From: DATAVB01 sp036267955
Lineage (GTDB): Bacteria > Actinomycetota > Actinomycetes > Mycobacteriales > QHCD01
Reading direction: 5' to 3'
Assembly: GCA_036267955.1 (NCBI GenBank)
Contig: DATAVB010000124.1
Location: 1 to 64,000, forward strand
DNA length: 64,000 bases
The position numbers and the translations under genes were made by a program. Below the pieces are notes generated by a model. That model had not been told where the DNA came from, did no database searches, and saw only the letters and a program-made list of their open reading frames with translations. This document shows, one piece after another, positions 25,972 through 35,392 of the stretch. Positions within the stretch are counted from its first letter, which is position 1. Each line of letters starts with the position of its first letter.

Positions 25972-26971
25972 CGCCACCGGTGAGCTGCTCGGCGAGGTCG
26001 GTGAGGTTGCGCAGTGCCAGATGGGTGGCGGCACCGTCATCGTCGGTCAGCCAGACCAGCTCGGTCAATGCACCCATGCGGGCGAAATGCACAAGGAGTT
26101 CCTCGTCCGCCGCATCCAACGGACCGCCGGCGGCAAGATAGTCGCGCCACACCGCGCCAGGCGAGACCGAGCTATCGCTGTAGGCGAGCCCGGCGACCTC
26201 CCAGATCAGGGGCTCCACCCGGCAATCATCGGTGTCGATGATGCCAACGAGACGCTCGTCGCGATAGAGCTGATTTCGCGCGTTGAGATCGCCGTGGACG
26301 GTGGCGCGCAGCGCGAGACGACCACTGGCCTGCCACCGATCCAGCCGATCGTCGAGTTCGTCGATGGCCCGCTGCACGATATCGGCCGGTCGAGTGACGT
26401 CCTTTCCCGACCCGAAACGCAGCGCAATCCCATCGCGGATTTCGGGCCAGCCATACCAGCGTGGGTAATCGTCAGTGGCGGCAAATCCCGGCCGCTGCGA
26501 CAGCCGCAGATCCAGTGCCGCCCGATGCATTGCGGCCATTACGGGTGCCACCGAACGGGCCCGTTGCGGCGCCGGCACGGCCGTCCCGGAAATTCCTTCG
26601 ACATAAGGAAAGAGCGTCAAGATGTGGCCGTTGACGACCGGGCGGTCGGGGTGTTCAGCGACCACGATTTCTGGTATGACCGCCGCCCAGGCAGTGGTAA
26701 TGGTCCGCTCGTACTCCAACTGTTCCGCCGTACGTTCCGCGCGGCTGATTCGCAGTACCCGGTCCCGATCCGGCCCGGCTATTCGCCAGGTCTGGTTGAG
26801 CATTCCCTCGGCGAGAAGGGTGGCTGCGCGCGCCGGTACCGAGAATAGGCGGCCGCACGCCTCAATGACCTCCGCGCGGGACAGCCAGAGGCGCCGCCAA
26901 CCCCAGTCCGCGCCGTCGAAGAACCGGCTGGCACCCGGCGAAAGCTGTCCACGCTCCGTAGATCCGTTCAC
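25958..26971 (-). CDS. Aminoglycoside-phosphotransferase-fold kinase
   Basis: This 337-residue protein has the APH/choline-kinase fold: VLRISRAERTAEQLEYER (Lys-strand equivalent), VHGDLNARNQLYRDERLVG (catalytic HGD-x4-N) and IIDTDDCRVEPLIWEVAGLA (metal-binding Asp). Substrates of this group range from antibiotics to homoserine or sugars, and nothing here decides. The start is a GTG at 26971. The 3' end overlaps the AraC relic by 14 nt on the opposite strand. Confidence 0.75.
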   Translation of the reverse strand: MNGSTERGQLSPGASRFFDGADWGWRRLWLSRAEVIEACGRLFSVPARAATLLAEGMLNQTWRIAGPDRDRVLRISRAERTAEQLEYERTITTAWAAVIPEIVVAEHPDRPVVNGHILTLFPYVEGISGTAVPAPQRARSVAPVMAAMHRAALDLRLSQRPGFAATDDYPRWYGWPEIRDGIALRFGSGKDVTRPADIVQRAIDELDDRLDRWQASGRLALRATVHGDLNARNQLYRDERLVGIIDTDDCRVEPLIWEVAGLAYSDSSVSPGAVWRDYLAAGGPLDAADEELLVHFARMGALTELVWLTDDDGAATHLALRNLTDLAEQLTGGVSRG

Positions 26972-27077
26972 GGGGCGTACCTTGCCAGCCCGGGTGCCGC
27001 GTCGGTAGCGAATATCAGGCGGGATGACAACGACGTCGCCACACCTACAGCGGACCCGCTGGCCGGCCAGCCCGGAT

Positions 27078-27938
27078 TCACACCGACGACTCGTGCACCC
27101 GCTGCGCCAAGGCGCGCGGCGACAGCCCGGTGTGTTGGCGCACTATCCGAAAGCACTGTGTATAGCTGCCGAATCCGGCGGCCAGCGCGGCCGCGGTCGT
27201 GGATCCGACGCCGGGTTGGGCGATGAGATCGCGAAAGCAATAAAAGCGCTGCCGGTTGCGGTAATCGGTGAGCGATTCGCCGAGCTGCTCGTAGAACAAC
27301 TTGGACAGCCACGGCCGGCTGATGCCGCACCGGCGGGCCAGCGCGGGCAGATCATCGGCCTCGACCTCGGCCGCGTGGTCGTGCAGCCACCGGGCCGCGG
27401 CCTGCACGGCCGGATGCAGCCGGATCCCGTCCGGTGCACCGGGAGAGCGGCGGAACGCCCGCCAGCACTCCGACAACAACCAGGCCAGACCGTGCCAGTG
27501 CCGTACGGCTGGTTCGGCCGGGTCGCTCAACAGCGCGCAGAGCCGGTCGAGCTCCCCGATGTGTTCGCCGACAACCCGGACCTGACCGGTGTCGGCGTCG
27601 TCGCGCAGCCACCGGCGTGGCGGGCCGGCGTCGGCCCGGTCGAGCTCGGTCACCAACCGCGGGCTGAACACGACGATCCACATCTGCACGTCCGGCGAGG
27701 ACTGGATGAGCCGGTGCGTCTGATGCGGCAACAGCCAACCCAGTGCCTGACCGGGAAAACGTACCCGGCGGTCGCCGATCAGATACTCCACCCACCCGCG
27801 CAACACGATGTTGGCCTCGAGCTCGTTGTGCCGGTGCCCACGGTGCATCTGCGGCTGACCCGTGCCGCCGTACCGACGCACCCAGCCGCCACGGGCGGAA
27901 TCGACGTGCAGGTCCTCCGCGGGATCGACGTCCGTCAT
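27078..27938 (-). CDS. AraC-family regulator of the adjacent PhyH gene
   Basis: This 286-residue regulator has an N-terminal cupin sensor (HRHNELEANIVLRGWVEYLIG, then FPGQALGWLLPHQTHRLI) and a C-terminal double helix-turn-helix (DLPALARRCGISRPWLSKLF; AALAAGFGSYTQCFRIVRQH). The ATG at 27938 is chosen because sequence upstream of it is not family-like. It is divergent from the dioxygenase-like gene at 28045 across 106 bp, the same arrangement as the pair at 42746-44489, so it probably activates that gene. Confidence 0.85.
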   Translation of the reverse strand: MTDVDPAEDLHVDSARGGWVRRYGGTGQPQMHRGHRHNELEANIVLRGWVEYLIGDRRVRFPGQALGWLLPHQTHRLIQSSPDVQMWIVVFSPRLVTELDRADAGPPRRWLRDDADTGQVRVVGEHIGELDRLCALLSDPAEPAVRHWHGLAWLLSECWRAFRRSPGAPDGIRLHPAVQAAARWLHDHAAEVEADDLPALARRCGISRPWLSKLFYEQLGESLTDYRNRQRFYCFRDLIAQPGVGSTTAAALAAGFGSYTQCFRIVRQHTGLSPRALAQRVHESSV

Positions 27939-28044
27939 CTCATTACCAGCTGCAATCTTTGCCTGACCGGACGAAATGCGCCGGAGCCAAATCCGAACGA
28001 TAATTGAGTATGCCACCCAGCTTGACCGATGTGGAGGTTACCAG

Positions 28045-28929
28045 ATGACCATCGCCCCGATAGCCGACGTGACTGCGCCTGATGGCGGCCGGCTCAGCGA
28101 CGCGGAACAGGACTACCTGTTCGACCTGAACGGATTCCGCGTGCTGAACGGCGCCCTCGCCCCCGAACAGTTGGCGGCGATCAACGGCTGGGTCGACGGG
28201 CACGATATCGACGCGCTGCGCCCCGGCCAGTGGATCGGCGACGTGGAGGTGCACACGTACGGTAAGCAGGACGGAGTCAACTTCCAGAACATCATCGAGG
28301 GCGGACCGATCTTCGAGGAACTGATCGACCAGCCGGCCTGGTTCGACCAGGTGAGCCGCTACATCGCGGTCGGCGCCCATCACCTGCGCATCGACGAGTG
28401 TTTCCTCAACATTCGCCGTTCCGGCGGCTACATCCCCATCCATTCCGGCGGGGATAATATCCGCTTCTCCGGCCTCTTTCGCTGGCACAGCGGCAGTTGG
28501 GCGGTCGGCCAGATCAACATCCTGATGGCGCTGACCGATATCGGCCCTGGCGACGGGGCGACCACCGTCGTGCCCGGCAGCCACAAGAGCGACGTCAGCC
28601 ATCCGCAACGCAACTGGGAGGCCGGCGTCGCCGGCGACGAGGCAATCGGCATGCGGGAGGTGCACCTGAAGGCCGGCGACGCGTTGATGTTCACCGACGG
28701 CCTCTGCCACGGCTCGCTGCCCCGGATCAATGCCGGCGAACGGCGCGTACTGATCTACCGCTACGCGCCGCACCTGCTGGCTCCACGGATGAACTACATC
28801 CCGTCCGAGGAACTTATCGCCCGACTCAGCCCACGGCAGCGTGCGGTCGTCATGCCCACCGCGCCACGGCTACGGCCCGGCCGCGCACTGCACGGAGACA
28901 CGTTCGCCCACGAGGCGGTCGGCGGCTGA
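28045..28929 (+). CDS. PhyH-superfamily protein with an HxG iron motif
   Basis: This 294-residue protein belongs to the phytanoyl-CoA dioxygenase superfamily of Fe(II)/2-oxoglutarate enzymes: ALTDIGPGDGATTVVPGSHK is the diagnostic block, with a distal His222 (CHGS) and a 2-oxoglutarate-type Arg in GERRVLIYRY. The first metal motif, normally His-x-Asp, reads His133-Ser-Gly135 (IHSGGDN). Loss of the Asp is known from Fe/2-oxoglutarate halogenases (HxA or HxG), but related uncharacterised PhyH proteins also lack it. The ATG at 28045 has GGAGG upstream. It ends 5 bp from the convergent epimerase stop. Confidence 0.75.
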   Translation: MTIAPIADVTAPDGGRLSDAEQDYLFDLNGFRVLNGALAPEQLAAINGWVDGHDIDALRPGQWIGDVEVHTYGKQDGVNFQNIIEGGPIFEELIDQPAWFDQVSRYIAVGAHHLRIDECFLNIRRSGGYIPIHSGGDNIRFSGLFRWHSGSWAVGQINILMALTDIGPGDGATTVVPGSHKSDVSHPQRNWEAGVAGDEAIGMREVHLKAGDALMFTDGLCHGSLPRINAGERRVLIYRYAPHLLAPRMNYIPSEELIARLSPRQRAVVMPTAPRLRPGRALHGDTFAHEAVGG

Positions 28930-28933
28930 GTAG

Positions 28934-29893
28934 CTATCCCGGATACCAGACGTTCCGCGGGTCGTCTGGGCTTCGCTGGTAGGCCCAGGCGTCATCGATG
29001 AGGCGTTCGGTGTCGTACCGCGGCCGCCAGCCGAGCAGCAGCTTGGCTTTTGTGTTGTCCAGCCAGGTCGAGTGGTACGGCGTGGGCACCGTGAGGACAG
29101 GCAGGCTCTGCGTCTTGGCAAGGTGATCCGTCACGTGCCGGTAATTGACCGGCTCATCCATGCTGATGTTGAAGGTCTCTCCCACGGCGGCTGGATGCTC
29201 CAGACCTATGGCGATCGCCTCGACCAGATCGCTGACGTGGACGAAGTTCCGCTGCAGCGGCGAGCCATCGGCGGCCAGCGCCAATGGCACAGCGCCAGCC
29301 GGGACGTCGCCGCCGATGAGCTCGCGCCACGCCGGCCCACCGAACTGGTCGGCACCGAACGAGAGCGTGTACCGGAAGTCGTCCCGCTCCATGATCCACG
29401 GTGCCCGCAGGCAGGTGCCGTTCAGGCCGTACGCGATCTGGTACTGCTCGAGCATGACCTCCTCGAGGACTTTCGACAGCGCGTAGCACCCCTCATAGGC
29501 GGTGTGCCGCTGCGTCTCGGTCACCGGGCCGGGGTGTTTGTAGACGAAATGACCGACCGCGGCATCGCCGCCGACCAGGACGAACCGCTCGAAGGTCGGG
29601 CTTTCCCTAGCCTCTTCGAGCAGCCAGAACAGGCCCTTGACCGCCACGTCCATGATCTCGTCCGGCGTCTCCTTGCAGGTGGCGAGATGCACCACGTGCG
29701 TCACGTCCGCCATGGCCCGCCGGACGGCCTCGCGGTCGGCGATCGTCCCGAACACACACTCGACCCCGTCGACGTCGAGCGGCCGGTTGTGGCAGAGCGC
29801 GCGGATCTCGCAGGTGCCGGCGAGCTTGTCGATCAGGGTCCGGCCCACCTTGCCGGTGGCTCCGGTGACGAGCAATCTCACGAACTCTGCCAC
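28934..29893 (-). CDS. NAD-dependent epimerase/dehydratase (extended SDR)
   Basis: This 319-residue enzyme has the extended SDR fold: nucleotide motif LLVTGATGKVGRTLI at the N-terminus, THVVHLATCKET, and the catalytic Tyr-x3-Lys (CYALSK, about residue 140). The C-terminal half (NFVHVSDLVEAIAIGLEHP) fits sugar-nucleotide epimerases or dehydratases acting on small sugars. Its start overlaps the preceding PhyH gene by 16 nt, so it is the last gene of the catabolic operon. Substrate unknown. Confidence 0.85.
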   Translation of the reverse strand: MAEFVRLLVTGATGKVGRTLIDKLAGTCEIRALCHNRPLDVDGVECVFGTIADREAVRRAMADVTHVVHLATCKETPDEIMDVAVKGLFWLLEEARESPTFERFVLVGGDAAVGHFVYKHPGPVTETQRHTAYEGCYALSKVLEEVMLEQYQIAYGLNGTCLRAPWIMERDDFRYTLSFGADQFGGPAWRELIGGDVPAGAVPLALAADGSPLQRNFVHVSDLVEAIAIGLEHPAAVGETFNISMDEPVNYRHVTDHLAKTQSLPVLTVPTPYHSTWLDNTKAKLLLGWRPRYDTERLIDDAWAYQRSPDDPRNVWYPG

Positions 29894-30639
29894 TGCGGCA
29901 GATCGAGAATCACGCTGCCCTGCAGGCCATCTGACAACTCCCGCGCACGGGCGGTGTCGAAGAACTGCTCCTCATCGAACTGCCAGGAGCGGGTGCCGCC
30001 CGCAGCCTCGTGACGGTCCCGCAGGTCGGCGAGCATGCCCGGCACCCGGTACGACGGCCACCTGACCCCCGACCGGCCGTACGAGGCGTCGATGAAGAAC
30101 CGCGGGCTGCCCTCGCCGCCGGGCTTGGCCCGCCGGGCATGCCACAATCCCGAGTGCACGATCAGCATCGATCCGGCCGGCACGTCGTTGACCGCGATCG
30201 ACCCCGGAAGGTCGGTGTCGCCGAGGAACGTCAGCGCGCGGCTCTCCACGGCATGCCGGTGGGAGCCGGGCACGAAAAGGAGATCCCCGATCGTGCCGTT
30301 GAGCCCGTCGAGGTAGAAGAACACGTGCACCATGAGGTGCGAGCGATTGGTCTGCGGGTACTGCTCGTAATCCTGGTGCCAGGCCACGCCCTTCTGGCCG
30401 GCGTCGTGCCGAGCGGCGTGGATGTGATGGAAGACGTACGGCCCGCCCATGAGCTCGTCGAGATGCTCCGCCACCCGCGGGTGCCAGACGAGCGCACCGA
30501 TCTCCTCGTCGAGGTACGCGTGCCGCCGGGGGTCGGCCGAGGTGTGCCGATCCACGGCTGCCTTCAGCGTGTCGATCTCCGTCTTTGCCAGGAATTCAGG
30601 AAAGACGGCGTATCCCTGATCCTCGAATGTCTCAAGCAT
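29878..30639 (-). CDS. Phytanoyl-CoA dioxygenase family oxygenase
   Basis: This 253-residue Fe(II)/2-oxoglutarate oxygenase has an intact metal motif His88-Gln-Asp90 (WHQDYEQYP), the block LLFVPGSHRHA, and the distal His in VHSGLWHARR. The ATG at 30639 is preceded by GAAGGAG; longer readings have no site. It probably hydroxylates a small organic substrate in the pathway encoded by the operon. A perfect 13-bp hairpin separates it from the upstream amidohydrolase gene, so expression may be tuned separately. Confidence 0.88.
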   Translation of the reverse strand: MLETFEDQGYAVFPEFLAKTEIDTLKAAVDRHTSADPRRHAYLDEEIGALVWHPRVAEHLDELMGGPYVFHHIHAARHDAGQKGVAWHQDYEQYPQTNRSHLMVHVFFYLDGLNGTIGDLLFVPGSHRHAVESRALTFLGDTDLPGSIAVNDVPAGSMLIVHSGLWHARRAKPGGEGSPRFFIDASYGRSGVRWPSYRVPGMLADLRDRHEAAGGTRSWQFDEEQFFDTARARELSDGLQGSVILDLPQWQSS

Positions 30640-30760
30640 TCGACCTTCTCCTTCGAGATTGCACATGATGTTGACTGGCACCGCGCCGCACCCCATCTTG
30701 CGGGACCGGTTCGCCGGGTGCGACCTTTATGGCCGCGGTCACAGCCTGGGCGCTCCGGCA

Positions 30761-30798
30761 TGGCCTCCTCCGGACAGGCTACTGGCCGGAGGAGGCCA
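30761..30798. terminator. Hairpin inside the catabolic operon
   Basis: Perfect 13-bp arms TGGCCTCCTCCGG and CCGGAGGAGGCCA with a 12-nt loop lie in the 209-bp gap between the amidohydrolase and PhyH genes. It may partly terminate transcription or protect an mRNA end. No T-tract follows. Confidence 0.5.
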
Positions 30799-30848
30799 AT
30801 TCGGGTCGCCACCGGAAATCAGGTACAGGTCCGGCAGCTCCCCGGCGG

Positions 30849-31916
30849 TCAGTTGATGGTGTCACGCAGCGTTGGAATGAGCCGCGCGGCATTTGCTCCG
30901 TACACCTGCCGCAACGACTCCTGATCGAGATCGAGACCCGATATCGTCCAGCGCCCGGAGCCGGGCGGATTCGAGTCGGAGTACGAGAAATGCTCGTCGT
31001 TCGTTTCGAGGAACCGGAAATAGCGCTGGAACGACTCGGCGTCGGGCGGGAAGCAGTCGGTGCCGTACATCACCCGGTCCGGATGCTGGTCGATCAGGGC
31101 GCGGGTGGTCCGCGGCTGCCGGCCGAGCTCGGCGACGCGGGCGGCAATGTCCACGTTGAAGTTCGGGTAGGTCGAGAGCATCCGGCCGACCCAGCCGAGA
31201 TCTTCGGCGTTGCACCCGACATGGGCGCCGATGATCGTGACGTCGGGGTGCGCGGCGACGACGTCCTCGAGCGCGTCCATCAGCGCCTGCATCCGCGGGA
31301 ACCGCTCGTCGCCGAAATACCAGTCCGGGTGTCGCAGCAACTCCTCGATCCGCTCATTGTTTCCGTCCAGCGGCTCGAAGAACGCTGCTGGGTCGGCAGT
31401 GTGAATCAGCACCGGCAGGTTGAGCGCGCCGAATGTCGACCACATATCCGACAGCCGCTCGTCGTTCACCATGATGAGCTTGCCGTCCTCGTCCTGGACG
31501 TGCAGGCCGAGGTCCTTCCACAACTTCACGCCGGCCGCGCCGCGACGAGCCGAGTCATGCAGACTCTTGACCAGCTTCTCCGGCCATCCGGCCTCGGCGG
31601 TCAGCTTCCAGTCCAGCCGGGCAAATGTGGCGAACCGGCCTGCATGCGGCCGGTCGTAGCGGTCCAGGTTTTCCTCGAGCTCGCCCTCCCAACCGCCGTC
31701 CAGGTTGACGATCGCGGCCACATTGCAACTGTCCATGATGGACAGCAGCTCGTCCATCGGCGGCGCCGACCACTCGCCGCCATGCCATTTGCCGAGGTGG
31801 TTGTGGACATCGATTGCGGGTGCGGCCGCCCGGTCAACGTAATTGCTCGGCAGCTTGACCATGGGTCGCGGCGTGAAATCTCGTAGCCGTAGCTCGGACG
31901 CCTCTGCGGGCTCCAT
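30849..31916 (-). CDS. Amidohydrolase (amidohydrolase_2 / TIM-barrel hydrolase)
   Basis: This 355-residue metal-dependent hydrolase has the metal ligands His38 and His40 (AIDVHNH), later His residues in LIHTADPAAFF and IIGAHVGC, and the late Asp in YGTDCFPPDAE. This layout fits PF04909 enzymes such as lactonases, decarboxylases and 2-pyrone hydrolases. It sits between the FAD oxidoreductase gene (26 bp upstream) and PhyH, so it may open a lactone or amide made in the pathway. The exact reaction is not predictable. Confidence 0.85.
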   Translation of the reverse strand: MEPAEASELRLRDFTPRPMVKLPSNYVDRAAAPAIDVHNHLGKWHGGEWSAPPMDELLSIMDSCNVAAIVNLDGGWEGELEENLDRYDRPHAGRFATFARLDWKLTAEAGWPEKLVKSLHDSARRGAAGVKLWKDLGLHVQDEDGKLIMVNDERLSDMWSTFGALNLPVLIHTADPAAFFEPLDGNNERIEELLRHPDWYFGDERFPRMQALMDALEDVVAAHPDVTIIGAHVGCNAEDLGWVGRMLSTYPNFNVDIAARVAELGRQPRTTRALIDQHPDRVMYGTDCFPPDAESFQRYFRFLETNDEHFSYSDSNPPGSGRWTISGLDLDQESLRQVYGANAARLIPTLRDTIN

Positions 31917-31941
31917 TCACATCTCCTTTGGTTTCAGCACA

Positions 31942-33078
31942 TCAGCACTCAACAGAAAACCGGTCCGGTCGGAGCGCGGTGAGATCGTGTCCGGGATCCA
32001 TTCCCACCGCGATGCGCGCGGCGATAGCTCCGACTGCCGGCCCCAGCGTCAGGCCGTGCGCGCCGAGGCCGGTGGCGAGGACCGCACCCGTGATTCCTGG
32101 AATTGGTCCCACCATCGGCAGCCCGTCGCGACTCACCGGCCGGAAACCGACACGGGTCTCCAGCATGGTGGCACCGGCCAGCCCGGGCGCGAACCGCAGC
32201 GCCGTGTTCAGGACTTCGGCCAGACCACCCGCCGTGACCCGGTAGTCGAAGCCGACATCCTCGTGGGTGGCGCCGGTGACGACCCGGTCGGGTTCGAACG
32301 CGAGAATGTAGGGGCCGCCGATGTTGCTCACCACCGGCGTCCTGGCGATATTGCCGCCGGGATAGGAAAGGTGCACGATCTGACCGCGGATCGGCGTGAT
32401 CGCGTCGCCCAGCATGCTCGGCCACTGCGTCGCCGACCACGCGCCCGGGGCGGCGATCACCCGATCCGTGTCGATCTGCTCTCCGTCGATCCGGACGCCG
32501 ATCACCGCCTCCGCCCTGGTCACGAGTTCGCCCATGCCCGGCCGAAAGTCCGCACCTCGTTTGCGCAGCGCGCTCGCGAGACACGCACTGAGCCGGCGCC
32601 CGTCAACGCGGGCGATACCCGGAAGCAGCAGGGCATGCGCACCGTCGAGCAGATACGGCACCAGACCGGCTGCCTCGCCAGTGCTCAGCCGCTGCACCGT
32701 GCCGACGTAGTCGGCCAGGGAGCCCGCGTCCATACTGGACAGCCGAGCTGAAAGCCTTTCCAGGACGGCATCCTGCGCGTCATTGGTGGCGACCACGACC
32801 TGTCCCACGCCGGCATAGCCGTGGTCGGTCTCGCCATCGTCGGCCAACTCGGCGAGCAGGTCGCGGTAGTAATCGGCCCCGCGAAGCTCCACCCGCTCCC
32901 GTTCGGCCGTGGACCGCTCCCCGATCAGGTCGAGCGGGTTGACGATGCCGGCCCCGGCGTCGGTCGCTCGTCCCTGGTGGTTCGCGTCGACGATCGTCAC
33001 GGTGTACCCGAGGCGGGTCACCTCGTACGCGGCGGCCAACCCGACTATTCCAGCGCCGACAACCACAACGTCGGTCAT
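31942..33078 (-). CDS. FAD-dependent amine/amino-acid oxidoreductase (DAO family)
   Basis: This 378-residue flavoprotein has the dinucleotide motif VVVVGAGIVGLAAAYEV at residues 4-20 and the DAO-family C-terminal strands (RVGFRPVSRDGLPMVGPIPG, then GLGAHGLTLGPAVG). It resembles glycine/D-amino-acid oxidases and the small subunits of dehydrogenases acting on secondary amines. It lies in the operon directly after the relic of a binding protein. Substrate unknown; an imine product could be hydrolysed spontaneously. Confidence 0.88.
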   Translation of the reverse strand: MTDVVVVGAGIVGLAAAYEVTRLGYTVTIVDANHQGRATDAGAGIVNPLDLIGERSTAERERVELRGADYYRDLLAELADDGETDHGYAGVGQVVVATNDAQDAVLERLSARLSSMDAGSLADYVGTVQRLSTGEAAGLVPYLLDGAHALLLPGIARVDGRRLSACLASALRKRGADFRPGMGELVTRAEAVIGVRIDGEQIDTDRVIAAPGAWSATQWPSMLGDAITPIRGQIVHLSYPGGNIARTPVVSNIGGPYILAFEPDRVVTGATHEDVGFDYRVTAGGLAEVLNTALRFAPGLAGATMLETRVGFRPVSRDGLPMVGPIPGITGAVLATGLGAHGLTLGPAVGAIAARIAVGMDPGHDLTALRPDRFSVEC

Positions 33079-33115
33079 GAGCCTCCTTTACAACTATTCC
33101 GCACGATGGACCACC

Positions 33116-33535
33116 CTAATGAGGTTCATTTGCGAGCACGCTGTTCATCTGTGTGGACATCTTCTTCGCCGCCTGCGGCACAGCCTCCTTTCCGCTCCAC
33201 GGGTCGGCGAACACCTTGAGCGCGTTGTCGTTCCAGACCGACGTGTGCACTGAGGACGGGAACGTCCGTGCGTTCGGCAACTGACCGATGATGGCCTGCA
33301 GGTTGAACTGTGGGATCGACCTCGCGTACGCGGACTCCTCGCCCCGGTACGCGGGGATGACGGTCCCGGTCCGAGCGTGAATGTCGGCCGCCGCCTTCGA
33401 GCCGAGAAACTTCACGAACTTCCACCGCTCCGGTGCCACGCCGGTCTGCTGCCTGGCGTCCTCGTGGCCCTTCGCCAGCAATTCGCGTCGCTGTCCGTGC
33501 GCCCCCACGATCGTGGCGCCCGCCTCGGCGTGCAC
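33116..33535 (-). pseudogene. C-terminal relic of a second ABC binding protein
   Basis: A 139-codon frame starting at a GTG 6 nt past the permease stop matches only the last third of a family 1 solute-binding protein: WKFVKFLGSKAAADIHARTG, VIPAYRGEESAYA, then SVHTSVWNDNALKVFADPWSGKEA. The intact binding protein at 35393-36733 has the same order (WAFVKFLGSARAAEIQAETG, AVIPATKDK, VNTPVWRDYATKTLADAWTG). Signal peptide, first lobe and most of the second are missing. It may still be translated by coupling to the permease but cannot be a binding protein. Confidence 0.75.
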
Positions 33536-33540
33536 CGCGG

Positions 33541-34407
33541 TCAGCCCTTGCTCGCGCTGAAAGCGATGCCTTCGATGAAGTGGCGCTGGAACAGCATGAA
33601 GATGATGATCAGCGGCAGGCTGGCCATCAACGAACCCGCCATGAGCACCGGATAGTTGGTCAGATACTGGCCCTGCAGGGTCGCCAGGCCAGCCGATACC
33701 GGCATGCTCGACGGATCGGTGTTCACCACCAGCGGCCACAGCAGGTCGTTCCAGGACCAGATGATCACCAGGATTGCCAGCGCGACGAGACCGGGCCGGG
33801 CCAGCGGCAGCAGTACCCGCCAGAAGGTCTGGAACGGCCCGGCGCCGTCGATGTAGGCGGCCTCCTGGACCTCGCGTGGCAGCTGCATGAAGAACTGCCG
33901 CATCAGAAATGTACCGAACGCGCTGAAGATGCCGGGCAGGAAAAGACCCGGCAGACTGTTCAGCAGGTGCAGGTCGTGGATGATCTCGTACTGCGGGATC
34001 AGGAACAGCTGGGACGGCACCATCAACACGGACAGGAAAAGCCCGAACACCAGGCCCGAGCCACGGAACCGGAGCCGGGCAAACGCATATCCGGCGAGCG
34101 AGCAGAAAATCAGCTGGCCCGCGGTGCGCGCGGCGGTCATGAGCACCGTGTTGACCAGCATTTGCCGGAACGGCATGGCGCTGAACACGTCGGTGTAGTT
34201 GGAGAATCGCCAGGTGCTCGGGATGAACGTCATCGGGACGCTGGTCGACTCGGCGAACGTCTCGACCGAGATCAGCAACTCCAGCAGGAACGGCGCGATC
34301 ATGAGCAGCGCGCCCACCGCGAGGATGATGTGTACGACCCGGTGACCGGAGCGGTCTCGCTGGCGCCGGCGGGGTCGCACCGCTGACGCCGCGACAACGC
34401 TACTCAT
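33541..34407 (-). CDS. ABC transporter permease, MalG type
   Basis: This 288-residue permease has six predicted spans and the EAA loop (EVQEAAYIDGAGPFQTFWRVLLPLARPG). Its ATG at 34407 overlaps the upstream permease stop by 8 nt (ATGAGTAG), so the two are translationally coupled. It ends FIEGIAFSASKG, the typical MalG-type tail. It forms the channel with the protein at 34400-35344. Confidence 0.9.
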   Translation of the reverse strand: MSSVVAASAVRPRRRQRDRSGHRVVHIILAVGALLMIAPFLLELLISVETFAESTSVPMTFIPSTWRFSNYTDVFSAMPFRQMLVNTVLMTAARTAGQLIFCSLAGYAFARLRFRGSGLVFGLFLSVLMVPSQLFLIPQYEIIHDLHLLNSLPGLFLPGIFSAFGTFLMRQFFMQLPREVQEAAYIDGAGPFQTFWRVLLPLARPGLVALAILVIIWSWNDLLWPLVVNTDPSSMPVSAGLATLQGQYLTNYPVLMAGSLMASLPLIIIFMLFQRHFIEGIAFSASKG

Positions 34408-35344
34408 AATGCACCCATTTCTTCTGCAGCCAGAACTGGCCGGCGGTGAAAACGATGATGATGCCCAGCAGCAGGAACGCGATCGCGGCGGCATAGCCAC
34501 CGTTGGACTGCACGAAGGCCTTGTCGTAGAAGAGATAGACGATGGTCTCGCTGCTGTCCAGAGCCGGGTTGTTCTTGCCGATCATGACGTAGATCAGGTC
34601 GAACGCCTGCAGCGCGTTGATGACGCTGATGACCGTGACGAAGAAGATCGTCGGCGACAGCATCGGCAGCGTGATGGTGAAGAACTGCCGGATCCGTCCC
34701 GCGCCGTCGATCTCGGCGGCCTCATAGAGATGACGCGGGATCGTCTGCATCCCGGCGAGGAACAGCACCATGTTGTAGCCGACGGATGACCAGATGGCCA
34801 CGATCGCCACCGCGTACAGCGCCGTCGATGGGTCTGAAGTCCAGTGTGGACCGTGCACGCCGAAGACCTTCAGCACCTGATTGACCGGGCCGTAGTCGCC
34901 GTTGTAGACGAACTTCCACATCAGGGCCACCGCGGCCGGCAGGGTGATTACCGGAATGAAATAGAGCGTCCGGTACACCCCCAGACCTCGCAGGCCCGGG
35001 CGGTTCAGGAGCGCCGAGACGACGATGCCGATCGGCACGCTCAACAGCGACAAAGCGGCGAAGACGATCGTGTTACGGAGAGCGTGCAGCACCTCCGAGT
35101 CGGAGAACAGCGTCCGATAGTTGGTCAGGCCATTCCAGGTGTGCCCGCCGAATGCACCCCACAGCGTGAACGAATAATAGAGCGTCCGGAAAATCGGCCA
35201 GATCGAGAACACTCCCAGGCCGATCACGCTCGGGGCAATCAACAGCCATCCCCAGCGGGCTTCGAGCCTCTTCCGCGGCGAGCTCCGCCGGCCGGATTTG
35301 CCCGGCCGTTTCTCGCTCTGCACCCGTTCGGTGACTACCACCAT
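34400..35344 (-). CDS. ABC transporter permease, MalF type
   Basis: This 314-residue permease has a basic N-terminal tail (RKRLEARWGW), six spans and the EAA loop (HLYEAAEIDGAGRIRQFFTITLPML). It follows the binding protein gene by 48 bp. Together with the MalG-type partner it forms an importer for a sugar-like solute. No ATPase gene is in the operon. Confidence 0.9.
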   Translation of the reverse strand: MVVVTERVQSEKRPGKSGRRSSPRKRLEARWGWLLIAPSVIGLGVFSIWPIFRTLYYSFTLWGAFGGHTWNGLTNYRTLFSDSEVLHALRNTIVFAALSLLSVPIGIVVSALLNRPGLRGLGVYRTLYFIPVITLPAAVALMWKFVYNGDYGPVNQVLKVFGVHGPHWTSDPSTALYAVAIVAIWSSVGYNMVLFLAGMQTIPRHLYEAAEIDGAGRIRQFFTITLPMLSPTIFFVTVISVINALQAFDLIYVMIGKNNPALDSSETIVYLFYDKAFVQSNGGYAAAIAFLLLGIIIVFTAGQFWLQKKWVHYE

Positions 35345-35392
35345 TGCCGTGCCTCTCCCCTGACGGTCGGGCGTGCTGCTATGTCGGGCGTG

